Shown piece after piece: positions 27,712 to 35,927 of a stretch of 36,064 nucleotides of DNA (position 1 is its first letter; the number at the start of each line of letters is the position of its first letter). Below the pieces are notes generated by a model. That model saw only the letters and a list, made by a program, of their open reading frames with translations. It did not search any database and was not told where the DNA came from. The stretch spans positions 1-36,064 of the IMG/VR virus record IMGVR_UViG_3300023103_000009; one strand, 5' to 3'. Position numbers and translations under genes: made by a program. This DNA comes from a virus.

Positions 27712-30700
27712 TTAGAACATGCCTATAATTATCCAGTTTGCACCATTTGATTGAACCTTATACCCAGCGTATTGAGTGTTTAAAACTTTTGTAGTAAACC
27801 CATCAATAGTTTGACTTGAAGTTGTTGCGATAGTTATTACACCAGCCCCGCTATTTTTTACTACAAATACCTTTCCAGTTACCCCCACGGCCGTAGGAAG
27901 CGTTACTGTGAATGTTCCCGAAGTGCAGTCTATCGTGTGGTCGGCGTTTGCTATTGAATATGTAGATGTTTTTGCCACATACCCAACGCTTAATCCACTT
28001 GTAGTAAGTCCTAATGTAGAACTAAATGAGAATGCAGCATTAGAATCTAAACTGCCATCTGATTTCCAGTAAGGAATATATCCTGTAGTTGTAACAGAAG
28101 ACATTGCTACTTTAAAACGCCCCGTTGTGGCTGTCATTAAGAAGTTGGTGCCATCATATTCAACAGCTCCAGGCAAAAGAGTTGTTACATTTGTTCCTGA
28201 TATGAATACAAGGGGAGTCATTGTCGTCGTTCCCGCCGCCAAACTTAATCTGCCCCCTAAAGTAGCCCCGCCAGATAGCGTTAATAGGCCAGCGGCAGTT
28301 AAGGTCATATTATTGACTGTTCCGTGATACCAAGTATGTGCAAGCCCAGAAGGGGTTACATAGTCTACAGATCCAGGCGAAAACGTAAAACCTGCATTTG
28401 TCCACAACCTTATCTTAAAGTTTGTAGCGGCCGTTGCAGAAAAACTTGTCCCTAAATCTATGTAACTAGGAGTTGTTTGTGATCCTGTCAGGGTTGTCCC
28501 TAGTAATATATTAGTAGCCACGGACGCAAGGCCTTTTGTGTAAAAAGGCTGATAGGCGGTTACTCTTCCTGCGCCAAAAGCCCCGAAAAGAACCAATCCA
28601 TCGGTTGTTGAGAATCCAAGCCCACCGCCACCAAAGGCTCCAAGTCCTCGCAAGAATAAATCGTTGTATGTGAATGTTCCGGTATTAGATGAATACTGGT
28701 TGCCCATTTCAATATAAGGAGGTGCTGCAACGGCACCAGACAGCAATGATTGAACCCTAAGGTTCCCATTAAACCAATGGTCGTTCATAGATGAAATTTT
28801 ACCACCAGTACCTACGGCTGAACTAAATGATAAACCATCAGTTGTTGAAATACCTATGCCAGTATTAGTCCATAGCTTAATTTTGAAAGCAGTACCAATT
28901 GCCCCTGTAATGAATGTTGTCCCTAAATCAATGGACGGTAAAGCAGCGGCAGATACCGATCCTGTAACCTTCTGCCCTATCTTAACGACTCCGTCAAAAT
29001 AATGATCATTAGCTGAAGTAATGCGTTTTTGATAATCGATTAAATTAGGGGAAGCCTCTAAAATTAATCCGTCCGTTGTTAGATCGCCACCATATATTCT
29101 ATTTCCTACACTTAAATTACCGGAAACTACCAGCGATTGATTGATTGTAGAGAACGGCTTAAACGTAGAGTAGTTAGCGGCAATACAGGCGTTATAAATA
29201 ACTCTGTGTCCGGCATTTGATGGGTGTACGTTGTCAGGTGCGTTTAATGATGTGCCGCCGTTATTAATCATTGCCTGCTGGGCATCAATAACAGTTACGC
29301 CCTTTGAGGCAGCAAGCCCAAGAACAATATTTTTTACTGTAGGGTTACCAACAAATATAACGGCATATGGAGGTGTGATACAAATAATATCTACTGCCGC
29401 CCATCCCTTTGCTGTACACGCATCTATAACCTGTTCATACGCTGCCTGGAAGTTTGCTGCATTAAACGGCCCATAACCACCATAAGCATCATTAATTCCA
29501 TAGTTAAAGACTATACATTTGTATGCAGATGTTTTGGTTGGTATTTCAGCAATACGGGCAATCATTGAGTTGTCGTTTGGTGAAAATTGAACCAAAGTCG
29601 TTCCAACAATTGCTTTATTAACTAATGTAGTTCCTATACCATTGGCAAATAATGCCAGCCAGCTATATGCAGAATTATTGGTGGCCAAAGATCCTACTGA
29701 GGTGCTGTCTCCAAAGCCAATCATTATCTTATAGGCAGACGCATCATACAACGCCCCGCCTTGTAAAGATAAAGCAGTTAAGGTATAATTTCCTAAATCA
29801 GTATTAGTTGTTGCGCCTGTATATGGTACATACCCTGAAATGGTTCCGGTAATATCCGAAAGCATAGCGAAGGTTTGAGGAACCCCGCCTTTTTCTGGAA
29901 TGGAATAATCAGTAGCAGACAGTATAGATGCTGTGTCTATGTAAGCAAGATTAGCAGTTAGTCCGCCTGATGCAATTTTTAAAGTGTAAGTAGTTCCGCC
30001 TCCGCCAGTAGCTTGGAATAAGTTTTTATTATGCAAAGACCCATAAACCCCGTTAGCCACTGTACTCGAGCTAAATGAGTGTTGCGCTTGATTAATTGTA
30101 TAGCTTATTGAATCACTATTAGAGCTATCTGCATAAGACCATGTAAGCTGTCCTGGGCTTGCTTGATTGCCGAATGCTGTTGATTTAGTTCCAGATACTG
30201 TTGCGTCATTAAAAAGTAGGAATCCAGATCTGTTAAAAACATTTGCCCCCGTGTTTGATACTAAAACATCGGCAGTATTTACATACATTAAATATCTAGC
30301 GTCACCAAAAGCCGCTGTAAACAAACCTCTTGTGGATGCTGAAGCATTTGGGAAAGTAAAAACCCCAGTATTGCTTAGTGCAAATGTCCCAGGCGTTGCA
30401 CTTAACGAAAGTGTACGGGCTGTCCCCACATTACCGGAAGAGCCTACGTATACCTGTCCGCTGTTAAGAGTAGTGCTTAATCCAGGGGCAATTGCACCGG
30501 CCGTGTCGTCTACGTACTTTTTAGTCGCAAAAGCATGGTCTGAAGAAGGCGTTATGGCTGTTGAATAGCCGGATTCAGCCTGTATAACCAACCCGCCCCC
30601 TTTAATATTTAAAAAGGAGTCAATAACATCTTTGATCTGAGACCTTACATCTTCTGCAGATATAGACCTTGTGTTGTTATCCGGTATTCTGCTACTATTT

Positions 30701-30735
30701 AGCGCGGTCAGTTCTGCATTATTTTTAACACTCAT
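27712..30735 (-). CDS. Tail fibre/spike with embedded SGNH (GDSL) hydrolase domain
   Basis: 1007 residues. N-terminus SISAEDVRSQIKDVIDSFLN, then ATKKYVDDTAGA near 70-80, a known fibre repeat motif. GYVPYTGATTNTDLGNYTL (about 300-318) is a Bacteroidota fibre motif. Residues ~335-515 are an SGNH hydrolase: FGDSTSVG (Ser344), NYGINDAYG (Gly413, Asn415), DNVHPSNAGH (Asp501, His504). This is followed by three ~60-residue repeats (IDLGTTF ... KLWTNTG; IDLGTSF ... RLWTNAG) and a C-terminal knob. The enzyme type removes acyl groups, often from host polysaccharide. Together: receptor binding plus O-deacylation, inferred from domains. Confidence 0.85.
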   Translation of the reverse strand: MSVKNNAELTALNSSRIPDNNTRSISAEDVRSQIKDVIDSFLNIKGGGLVIQAESGYSTAITPSSDHAFATKKYVDDTAGAIAPGLSTTLNSGQVYVGSSGNVGTARTLSLSATPGTFALSNTGVFTFPNASASTRGLFTAAFGDARYLMYVNTADVLVSNTGANVFNRSGFLLFNDATVSGTKSTAFGNQASPGQLTWSYADSSNSDSISYTINQAQHSFSSSTVANGVYGSLHNKNLFQATGGGGTTYTLKIASGGLTANLAYIDTASILSATDYSIPEKGGVPQTFAMLSDITGTISGYVPYTGATTNTDLGNYTLTALSLQGGALYDASAYKIMIGFGDSTSVGSLATNNSAYSWLALFANGIGTTLVNKAIVGTTLVQFSPNDNSMIARIAEIPTKTSAYKCIVFNYGINDAYGGYGPFNAANFQAAYEQVIDACTAKGWAAVDIICITPPYAVIFVGNPTVKNIVLGLAASKGVTVIDAQQAMINNGGTSLNAPDNVHPSNAGHRVIYNACIAANYSTFKPFSTINQSLVVSGNLSVGNRIYGGDLTTDGLILEASPNLIDYQKRITSANDHYFDGVVKIGQKVTGSVSAAALPSIDLGTTFITGAIGTAFKIKLWTNTGIGISTTDGLSFSSAVGTGGKISSMNDHWFNGNLRVQSLLSGAVAAPPYIEMGNQYSSNTGTFTYNDLFLRGLGAFGGGGLGFSTTDGLVLFGAFGAGRVTAYQPFYTKGLASVATNILLGTTLTGSQTTPSYIDLGTSFSATAATNFKIRLWTNAGFTFSPGSVDYVTPSGLAHTWYHGTVNNMTLTAAGLLTLSGGATLGGRLSLAAGTTTMTPLVFISGTNVTTLLPGAVEYDGTNFLMTATTGRFKVAMSSVTTTGYIPYWKSDGSLDSNAAFSFSSTLGLTTSGLSVGYVAKTSTYSIANADHTIDCTSGTFTVTLPTAVGVTGKVFVVKNSGAGVITIATTSSQTIDGFTTKVLNTQYAGYKVQSNGANWIIIGMF

Positions 30736-31186
30736 AGCATTCTGTTTTATAAACTACCTGATAACGGATAGCAAATACATATTTTTTCGGATCATAACTA
30801 TTCAGGTTTCCTACCTCTCTTCTGTAAATTCCTACAGAGTCCCAATCTATCCCCTGAATGTTCAAATGGTTCACATCGCTTAATTTTGAGACTAAATAAT
30901 CATCAAAATCCCTGTATTCAGTCATTACTAACAGATCCATTGTCGCGGTTCTGTTAAATACTTTTCTTTTGCCTCTTGATTGAAGCAAATCAAACGTTTC
31001 AGATACTATTTTATGATAAAAATAATTCTGAAACTTATCATCAAAGGTTATCTGATCTTCTCCAATGTAGTTTTTGTCTACCGCATCGTGCAAAACAACG
31101 CGCGCAATCCCAGCGGAAAAGAACGTTCCTTTTATTCCGGTTAAAGAACAATTAATGTTAGATACTATTTCGTCTAATAATTTCAT
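30725..31186 (-). CDS. Tail completion/head-tail connector-type protein
   Basis: 153 residues. NINCSLTGIKGTFFSAGIAR begins a helical domain; later YFYHKIVSETFDLLQSRGKR and a strand-rich end (YVFAIRYQVVYKTECYEC). The position after a gp10-like protein and before the fibre matches tail-completion (terminator) proteins. Overlaps both neighbours (11 nt and 29 nt). Function inferred from context. Confidence 0.55.
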   Translation of the reverse strand: MKLLDEIVSNINCSLTGIKGTFFSAGIARVVLHDAVDKNYIGEDQITFDDKFQNYFYHKIVSETFDLLQSRGKRKVFNRTATMDLLVMTEYRDFDDYLVSKLSDVNHLNIQGIDWDSVGIYRREVGNLNSYDPKKYVFAIRYQVVYKTECYEC

Positions 31187-31637
31187 TTACATTATCTGCT
31201 ATTGCTTGGCCTACCTGTGAAATTTCCTCATTTGAAGCCTGAAATACTGTTCCATAGTAGGCTTCTGCGTATTCCGCTTTATCGGCCGGACCTTTCCCTT
31301 GAAATCCTACTATGTATTCATTTTGGCCGTTAGCTGAAGGAAGAAAGTTATCCATCATATCGCCCGTTAAGGTTAGGTCTACGTGATTAATTTGTCTCCC
31401 CGACTTTATCCTTGTGTATTTACCATAATCAAATGAATATGCACCTGCTTTGTATGGGGAACCTGTCATCATCTTATCCCCGTTCGTTTTTTCTCCCCGT
31501 TGCTGGATCCTATCTGAAATTAAGGCTGCCAAATCAAAAGATGCCTGCCTTAACACCCGATCTTGATGTAGTCCCAATTGAGACAACATTTCCTTCTGAG
31601 CGGATATAAACTGACTTATATTTGATTGAATTGGCAT
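31158..31637 (-). CDS. Head-tail joining protein (HK97 gp10-like)
   Basis: 159 residues. The C-terminal half has the pattern seen in gp10/minor tail proteins: VDLTLTGDMMDNFLPSANGQ followed by YIVGFQGKG and AEYAEAYYGTVFQASNEE, i.e. a folded beta layer that recognises the tail terminator or head neck. The N-terminal helix (ISQFISAQKEMLSQLGLH, ASFDLAALISDRIQQRG) is typical. Predicted to link capsid and tail. Confidence 0.65.
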   Translation of the reverse strand: MPIQSNISQFISAQKEMLSQLGLHQDRVLRQASFDLAALISDRIQQRGEKTNGDKMMTGSPYKAGAYSFDYGKYTRIKSGRQINHVDLTLTGDMMDNFLPSANGQNEYIVGFQGKGPADKAEYAEAYYGTVFQASNEEISQVGQAIADNVNEIIRRNSI

Positions 31638-31759
31638 ATTCTGTACTTAATTATTCCACGTGAAACATAAGATTCAAGATAATAACCCTTTCCCATTTCA
31701 ATACACCTTTTGAAAGCATTCATCATGCTCACAATATCAATTCTAAGCGATTGATCCAC
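31616..31759 (-). CDS. 47-residue small protein bridging two structural genes (GTG start)
   Basis: Frame open from a GTG (31757-31759) overlapping the end of the 338-residue gene by 17 nt to a TAA overlapping the next gene by 22 nt. Peptide: DQSLRIDIVSMMNAFKRCIE, then GKGYYLESYVSRGIIKYRIC. An internal ATG pair could start a shorter, 36-residue version. Without it the gap would be about 105 nt, unusual in this tightly packed module. Confidence 0.5.
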   Translation of the reverse strand: MDQSLRIDIVSMMNAFKRCIEMGKGYYLESYVSRGIIKYRICQFNQI

Positions 31760-32759
31760 CCGTATAAACGTTCAGAGTTCCTTCACATGAAATACATATA
31801 TCATTCTTCGGTAAACTTTCTAACGTCCTGTCAAGAGCGTCCAGATACTGTTTTTCGTATCTCGATCTTAGGAATGCCGTTGCTTCTAAATTAGAAGTCG
31901 TAAACATGTTTATTCTGAAAGATCCAAGTTTTTGCAAAAGTGTTTGAGTGGCCAAAAGGTACATCCACGCAGTTTGCAGGAATTTTTTATTTTCACAAAT
32001 AAACTGAGACACGGAACACATTAAATCCGCGTCTATCCCAACTCCAAAACCTGATCCATTTTGTTCAATGTTTTCAAATATGGCTTCATCCGACAAACCT
32101 AATTGCGCTGGCCAATACTCAAAAGAATTGGAAGGGAAGTAATATTCATGAGCGCACTCGCAATCATCCAATCCCCAATCGTAAATACCTCTTTCTGTTT
32201 CTATGCTTGTTAAATCAGTAGCATCCACCCCCATAAAAAGCACAATATTTGCATATTTAATGGTAATGACCTGATCTATTTCGATTGTGTTTAATCCGGC
32301 AGACAAAACTACTTCTTTAGTGAATAGTACTGATCCATCGTTTACATCGAATATTTTAAATGTTGTTGTTAAAGCTGATTGAGAATAAACCCAAAGGTTT
32401 TTAATATTTAATTCAGTGTATTTGCTTGCCGGAACACGCATATATACACCATTGTAATTTAAAGAAGGGGCAATAAATTCAGGATTTCGGCTTATGTTCC
32501 CGATCCTGTTTGTCTGAAATAATACTTCGTCAAATTTGGAAGCCTTATTTTTACGTAAAAAAATAGCAATATCATTCGCGAAAACATCAAAAGCGGCATC
32601 CTGAATATCAGACCACACCCCGTTAAATGTTACTTGTTCAGAATTGGCGATATTGTCTACAAGTTCAGTACTCATCCCAGGCAAGATATTGATATACTTG
32701 CCTGAGGATGGAGTAATTGAACACGATTTTATGCCTATGTAATCAGTTAGGCAGTTCAT
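31743..32759 (-). CDS. Structural protein, unknown role (head-tail region)
   Basis: 338 residues, beta-rich and acidic: CLTDYIGIKSCSITPSSGKY at the start; middle FKIFDVNDGSVLFTKEVVLS; then DWGLDDCECAHEYYFPSNSF and a helical C-terminal part (MYLLATQTLLQKLGSFRINM). Begins at the last base of the preceding gene. Located between the Ig-domain protein and neck genes. Could be a minor head, connector or tail protein. Confidence 0.65.
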   Translation of the reverse strand: MNCLTDYIGIKSCSITPSSGKYINILPGMSTELVDNIANSEQVTFNGVWSDIQDAAFDVFANDIAIFLRKNKASKFDEVLFQTNRIGNISRNPEFIAPSLNYNGVYMRVPASKYTELNIKNLWVYSQSALTTTFKIFDVNDGSVLFTKEVVLSAGLNTIEIDQVITIKYANIVLFMGVDATDLTSIETERGIYDWGLDDCECAHEYYFPSNSFEYWPAQLGLSDEAIFENIEQNGSGFGVGIDADLMCSVSQFICENKKFLQTAWMYLLATQTLLQKLGSFRINMFTTSNLEATAFLRSRYEKQYLDALDRTLESLPKNDICISCEGTLNVYTGGSIA

Positions 32760-33607
32760 CAGATAATGTTGATTGTTAAATCAAACACACCAGCGATACC
32801 GCAAGCATTCGTAGCTCTGATAGTAACTATCTGAGACGTTGCAGCGGCAACTGTACCTGAAATAATAATTCCCTGATCCTGAATCGAGATCGAAAGGCCT
32901 GTAGGAAGTGTACCTTCATCAATAGATACTGAAGAAAGAACGACGTTTGTATCAAGGCCGATAGACATTGAGTCTCCTGCATCGTTTGTAATAACGTTAC
33001 CTGAGATAATGGCAGTGGATCCTGACCTGTTTACAAACCCTGCAAGGGCGTCAAAGTCAAACAATACCTGACATTCTTCTAAAGCATCTGTATCAGCATC
33101 GTAAGGTAGCGGATTGCCTTTTTGAGCCCATTTAATAGTGATAACACCCTCAATGTAAGTTGTATTATCATCTGTAATAGGATCTGCAGCAGAAGCCGAT
33201 ACACGTGTATTAGAAACTACCCATCCTTTAGAATCGGTAAAGTAGTACACATCGTAATTCTGTGATGCATTTTCAAAATCATTCCAGAAACCTACATTTT
33301 TCATGTAGTTAAAATCTACGAAATTGATTGTATGCTGTTTTGCAAGAATACGCGTGTTTTGTTTGCCGGCACCTTTGCCCTCCTGAACGGTTGGAGCGTC
33401 TTTTGTTCCGTTCACATTGCGAATAATAACAGCATCACAGGCCAGTTCAGCAGCAAGCAAGCTTGAAGCAAAAAGAGCGGCAGTAGATGTGTTTATTGTG
33501 CTGGTTCCTTTACGAACAGCCGCAACGTGTATAATTCTATTCAATTCCTCGTCTACGCAGTCATCGCAACGTCTTACGGGATTGGTTGTACATCCAAATA
33601 AACCCAT
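32759..33607 (-). CDS. Structural protein with C-terminal Ig-like domain, possible major tail tube protein
   Basis: 282 residues. N-terminal part with NPVRRCDDCVDEELNRIIHV and AAELACDAVIIRNVNG, a middle beta domain (TYIEGVITIKWAQKGNPLPY). About residues 190-282 look like a putative-Ig (He_PIG) fold: EGTLPTGLSISIQDQGIIIS then GTVAAATSQIVTIRATNACG. Many major tail proteins and capsid decorations carry such Ig domains. Position: 42 nt after the capsid gene, separated by a terminator hairpin. Tail tube is favoured; a head decoration protein is the alternative. Confidence 0.6.
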   Translation of the reverse strand: MGLFGCTTNPVRRCDDCVDEELNRIIHVAAVRKGTSTINTSTAALFASSLLAAELACDAVIIRNVNGTKDAPTVQEGKGAGKQNTRILAKQHTINFVDFNYMKNVGFWNDFENASQNYDVYYFTDSKGWVVSNTRVSASAADPITDDNTTYIEGVITIKWAQKGNPLPYDADTDALEECQVLFDFDALAGFVNRSGSTAIISGNVITNDAGDSMSIGLDTNVVLSSVSIDEGTLPTGLSISIQDQGIIISGTVAAATSQIVTIRATNACGIAGVFDLTINII

Positions 33608-33623
33608 GATTTAAGTTAGTTTA

Positions 33624-33646
33624 AAAGGGGGCTATTAACCCCCTTT
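33624..33646 (-). terminator. Terminator/attenuator hairpin after the capsid gene
   Basis: On the minus strand AAAGGGGG (33646-33639) and CCCCCTTT (33631-33624) form a perfect 8-bp stem with a 7-nt loop, then TTTAAAC. The U-tract is short, so it is probably partial, keeping capsid mRNA more abundant than the downstream genes. Confidence 0.72.
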
Positions 33647-33649
33647 GTT

Positions 33650-34768
33650 TTATGATACGTAACCTGCGAATCCTTTGAAGATACCGTTAACACCATTCAA
33701 TCTATCAGAAGATTTGAATAGGTTTTGAGGTGCAAAATAGAAATCGTAATCTAAATCTACCCATAGATCCCAATATTCACCGCACTCATTAGGTCTCATG
33801 CGAATATCGTATCTTAGACCTGGAAGTTTTGGATCTGGCAATGTGCCTCTTTCCATTGTTCCGATAGCTTTTGAGAAAGTCGGGCCTACATACTTATTGT
33901 ATGTAATCAACTGAGCCATTTTAGGGAAGAAAGAAATGAACGGCTGAGCGCCATCAGGCAATACACCAAAGTGAGAAGCCATATCTGCAGCGTCATAGAA
34001 GAATTTAGCATCCTGACGAGATCCAAGTTTGCCAATGTCCTGTCCACCAATGTTGCAACATCCGATGCCTAGCTCGTCGAATGCGTAAGAGATAACACCG
34101 TTACCAACTACAAGTGGCATTCCGGTCATACCGATTTTACGCATGTCTTCTTTCCACTTGTTGAATGCTGCAGTAACAATGGAGTGATCCGTTGCTGACT
34201 TAAGCATTTTATACTCGTTGAAAGTTGCGCCACCTTGGTATTTACCAAAGTTCAATTCAAATGCTTCAAGAGCCGTGTCATCAACTTTCTGACGAATAGC
34301 ATCTAAATCCATGTTGATTTCTTCGGCAATTTCTCTCATTACCATAAGAGAGTTTTGAGCTACTCCATTAGAGCTTCTCAATGCTGCAGGGATTGCAACA
34401 AGAGCGGAGTATGCATCGCATAATCTACGAACAGTTGCCTCACTTACCTTAATAGCAAGTTCCGCGTTCATGTTTACATCGAAAGTAGTCTCGAAACGTG
34501 GCTTTTCTGTGCCGGTATCGCAAGACTTAGCAGTGCGCACGTCAGAAATAGACTGTCTTTGCTTGTGCATGATACGAACAGATTTGCGGTGGCCTTCGCC
34601 TCCTGCACCTAATTGTTCGATTGTTACTCCTGCCACGTTGGTAGGATCTAAAAGGGCATCTAATACACCTACTGGTGTTTTTAGATTTGCCATATTGTTT
34701 GGTGCTGCTAATTCTTCAAAGGAAGCAAGGACAGCCGGACAAACCCCATTTTGTTGGAATATTGACAT
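33650..34768 (-). CDS. Major capsid protein
   Basis: 372 residues, the right size for an HK97-fold shell protein. The N-terminal arm has AAPNNMANLKTPVGVLDALL, later YSALVAIPAALRSSNGVAQN; the C-terminal part includes GPTFSKAIGTMERGTLPDPK and DLWVDLDYDFYFAP. It follows directly after a scaffold-like gene, two bases apart, and is followed by an 8-bp terminator hairpin that fits a highly expressed gene. No direct homology is known to me; the call rests on place, length and composition. Confidence 0.8.
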   Translation of the reverse strand: MSIFQQNGVCPAVLASFEELAAPNNMANLKTPVGVLDALLDPTNVAGVTIEQLGAGGEGHRKSVRIMHKQRQSISDVRTAKSCDTGTEKPRFETTFDVNMNAELAIKVSEATVRRLCDAYSALVAIPAALRSSNGVAQNSLMVMREIAEEINMDLDAIRQKVDDTALEAFELNFGKYQGGATFNEYKMLKSATDHSIVTAAFNKWKEDMRKIGMTGMPLVVGNGVISYAFDELGIGCCNIGGQDIGKLGSRQDAKFFYDAADMASHFGVLPDGAQPFISFFPKMAQLITYNKYVGPTFSKAIGTMERGTLPDPKLPGLRYDIRMRPNECGEYWDLWVDLDYDFYFAPQNLFKSSDRLNGVNGIFKGFAGYVS

Positions 34769-34770
34769 GA

Positions 34771-35619
34771 TTATTGCATGTTTTGATCTGCCTTAGACTG
34801 AGCGAAAGCCGCTGAAATTCTAGGGTCAATAGATCGTGTTTGTGTTTGTGCTGCGGTTTGTACCGGTGGTACAACAGGGTGGGGCGTGTCCGGTGATACC
34901 GAACCAAAATTTTTAGCTGCGAAGATATTATCTCTTAGCTCTGTAAATGTAATTTTTTTATTTGTTTCATCAAAATAATCCTGATCTTTATTATCAGATC
35001 GAACTAATTTAATTGATTTGCCATCTTTTACGATAGAAATACCCTTTTGTTCCAGTTCTTTTTGAAGAGCGATACGAGCAATATCCCCGCGCATATCCTC
35101 AGGAAATGCAGAACTCCAATTTTTAGACAGAAACTCTCTTGATACGTATTCATCAATCTGATCCTGTTCAAACTTAGAAAGAAGTTGATTTTTTTCAGAT
35201 TCGTAATCTTCTCGCTGTTTTTTAAGATCAGCATTTAGTTTTTCAATGATAGCTTTGCTGTCTGTGTCGGGCTTGTCTTTGCCTTTCCCCTTTTCAGCTA
35301 CTTTTGCTAAGATGGCTTTGGTTTTATCCGAAACAGTTTTATTGTTCTGGAAAATTTCATCGCGTTCTTCCTGGCTAAGTCCGTGTTCAGAAGCCATAAT
35401 ATCAAGGCTCTTATTCTGACCATTGGCCATATTATCCAAGTAATGCTTTTTAATCACAGGATTGCTTTTGGCTCCTTCCTCTGTCATTAACTTGTCGATG
35501 CCTAAAGATAATGTTTCCGGCACGTCTAATTGAGACGCTAAAATATCTTTGTAAGATTCATCTGTAATATCAAGGCCTAGCTTTTCAATTACTTTTGCAA
35601 ATGATTCACCTAGTTTCAT
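34771..35619 (-). CDS. Scaffold-like capsid assembly protein
   Basis: 282 residues, immediately upstream of the major capsid gene. Middle ~105-165 is coiled coil (IIEKLNADLKKQREDYESEK, NQLLSKFEQDQIDEYVSREF), flanked by charged helical regions and by a Pro/Thr/Gln-rich stretch (PHPVVPPVQTAAQTQTRSID) near the C-terminus. This is the usual make-up of phage scaffolding proteins that shape the prohead and leave afterwards. No protease motif seen. Confidence 0.72.
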   Translation of the reverse strand: MKLGESFAKVIEKLGLDITDESYKDILASQLDVPETLSLGIDKLMTEEGAKSNPVIKKHYLDNMANGQNKSLDIMASEHGLSQEERDEIFQNNKTVSDKTKAILAKVAEKGKGKDKPDTDSKAIIEKLNADLKKQREDYESEKNQLLSKFEQDQIDEYVSREFLSKNWSSAFPEDMRGDIARIALQKELEQKGISIVKDGKSIKLVRSDNKDQDYFDETNKKITFTELRDNIFAAKNFGSVSPDTPHPVVPPVQTAAQTQTRSIDPRISAAFAQSKADQNMQ

Positions 35620-35927
35620 ACAGTTCTGTTTCTTTTACGTGGAATTTCGATTTGATTGGAAGGCGCCGATTCTTCAGTTTGTTCCTGCTTTTCAGCTTTG
35701 GCAGATTCTTTTACTACTTCCTTGTAGCGAACGCCTCTCCAATGTGGGTTTCTTTCCTCTTTTGGAGTGTTAAGGTGTCTTTCCGCGGCTACTTTAGAGA
35801 CCATAATCTCTATTTCTCCCATGTACTCATTATCTACGATGTTTTGCTTTAGGACTACTACGAACCCTTCCGGCACTTCTTCTGGTTTTTTCATATTGGT
35901 TTTATCTAATTGAACTTCTTGTTCCAT
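35616..35927 (-). CDS. Hypothetical protein upstream of the scaffold gene
   Basis: 103 residues. PEEVPEGFVVVLKQNIVDNE, then MVSKVAAERHLNTPKEERNP and a charged tail (ESAKAEKQEQTEESAPSNQI, RKRNRTV). Overlaps the scaffold start by 4 nt and the upstream partial ORF by 26 nt. Likely a head-morphogenesis accessory by context; no known fold seen. Confidence 0.62.
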   Translation of the reverse strand: MEQEVQLDKTNMKKPEEVPEGFVVVLKQNIVDNEYMGEIEIMVSKVAAERHLNTPKEERNPHWRGVRYKEVVKESAKAEKQEQTEESAPSNQIEIPRKRNRTV

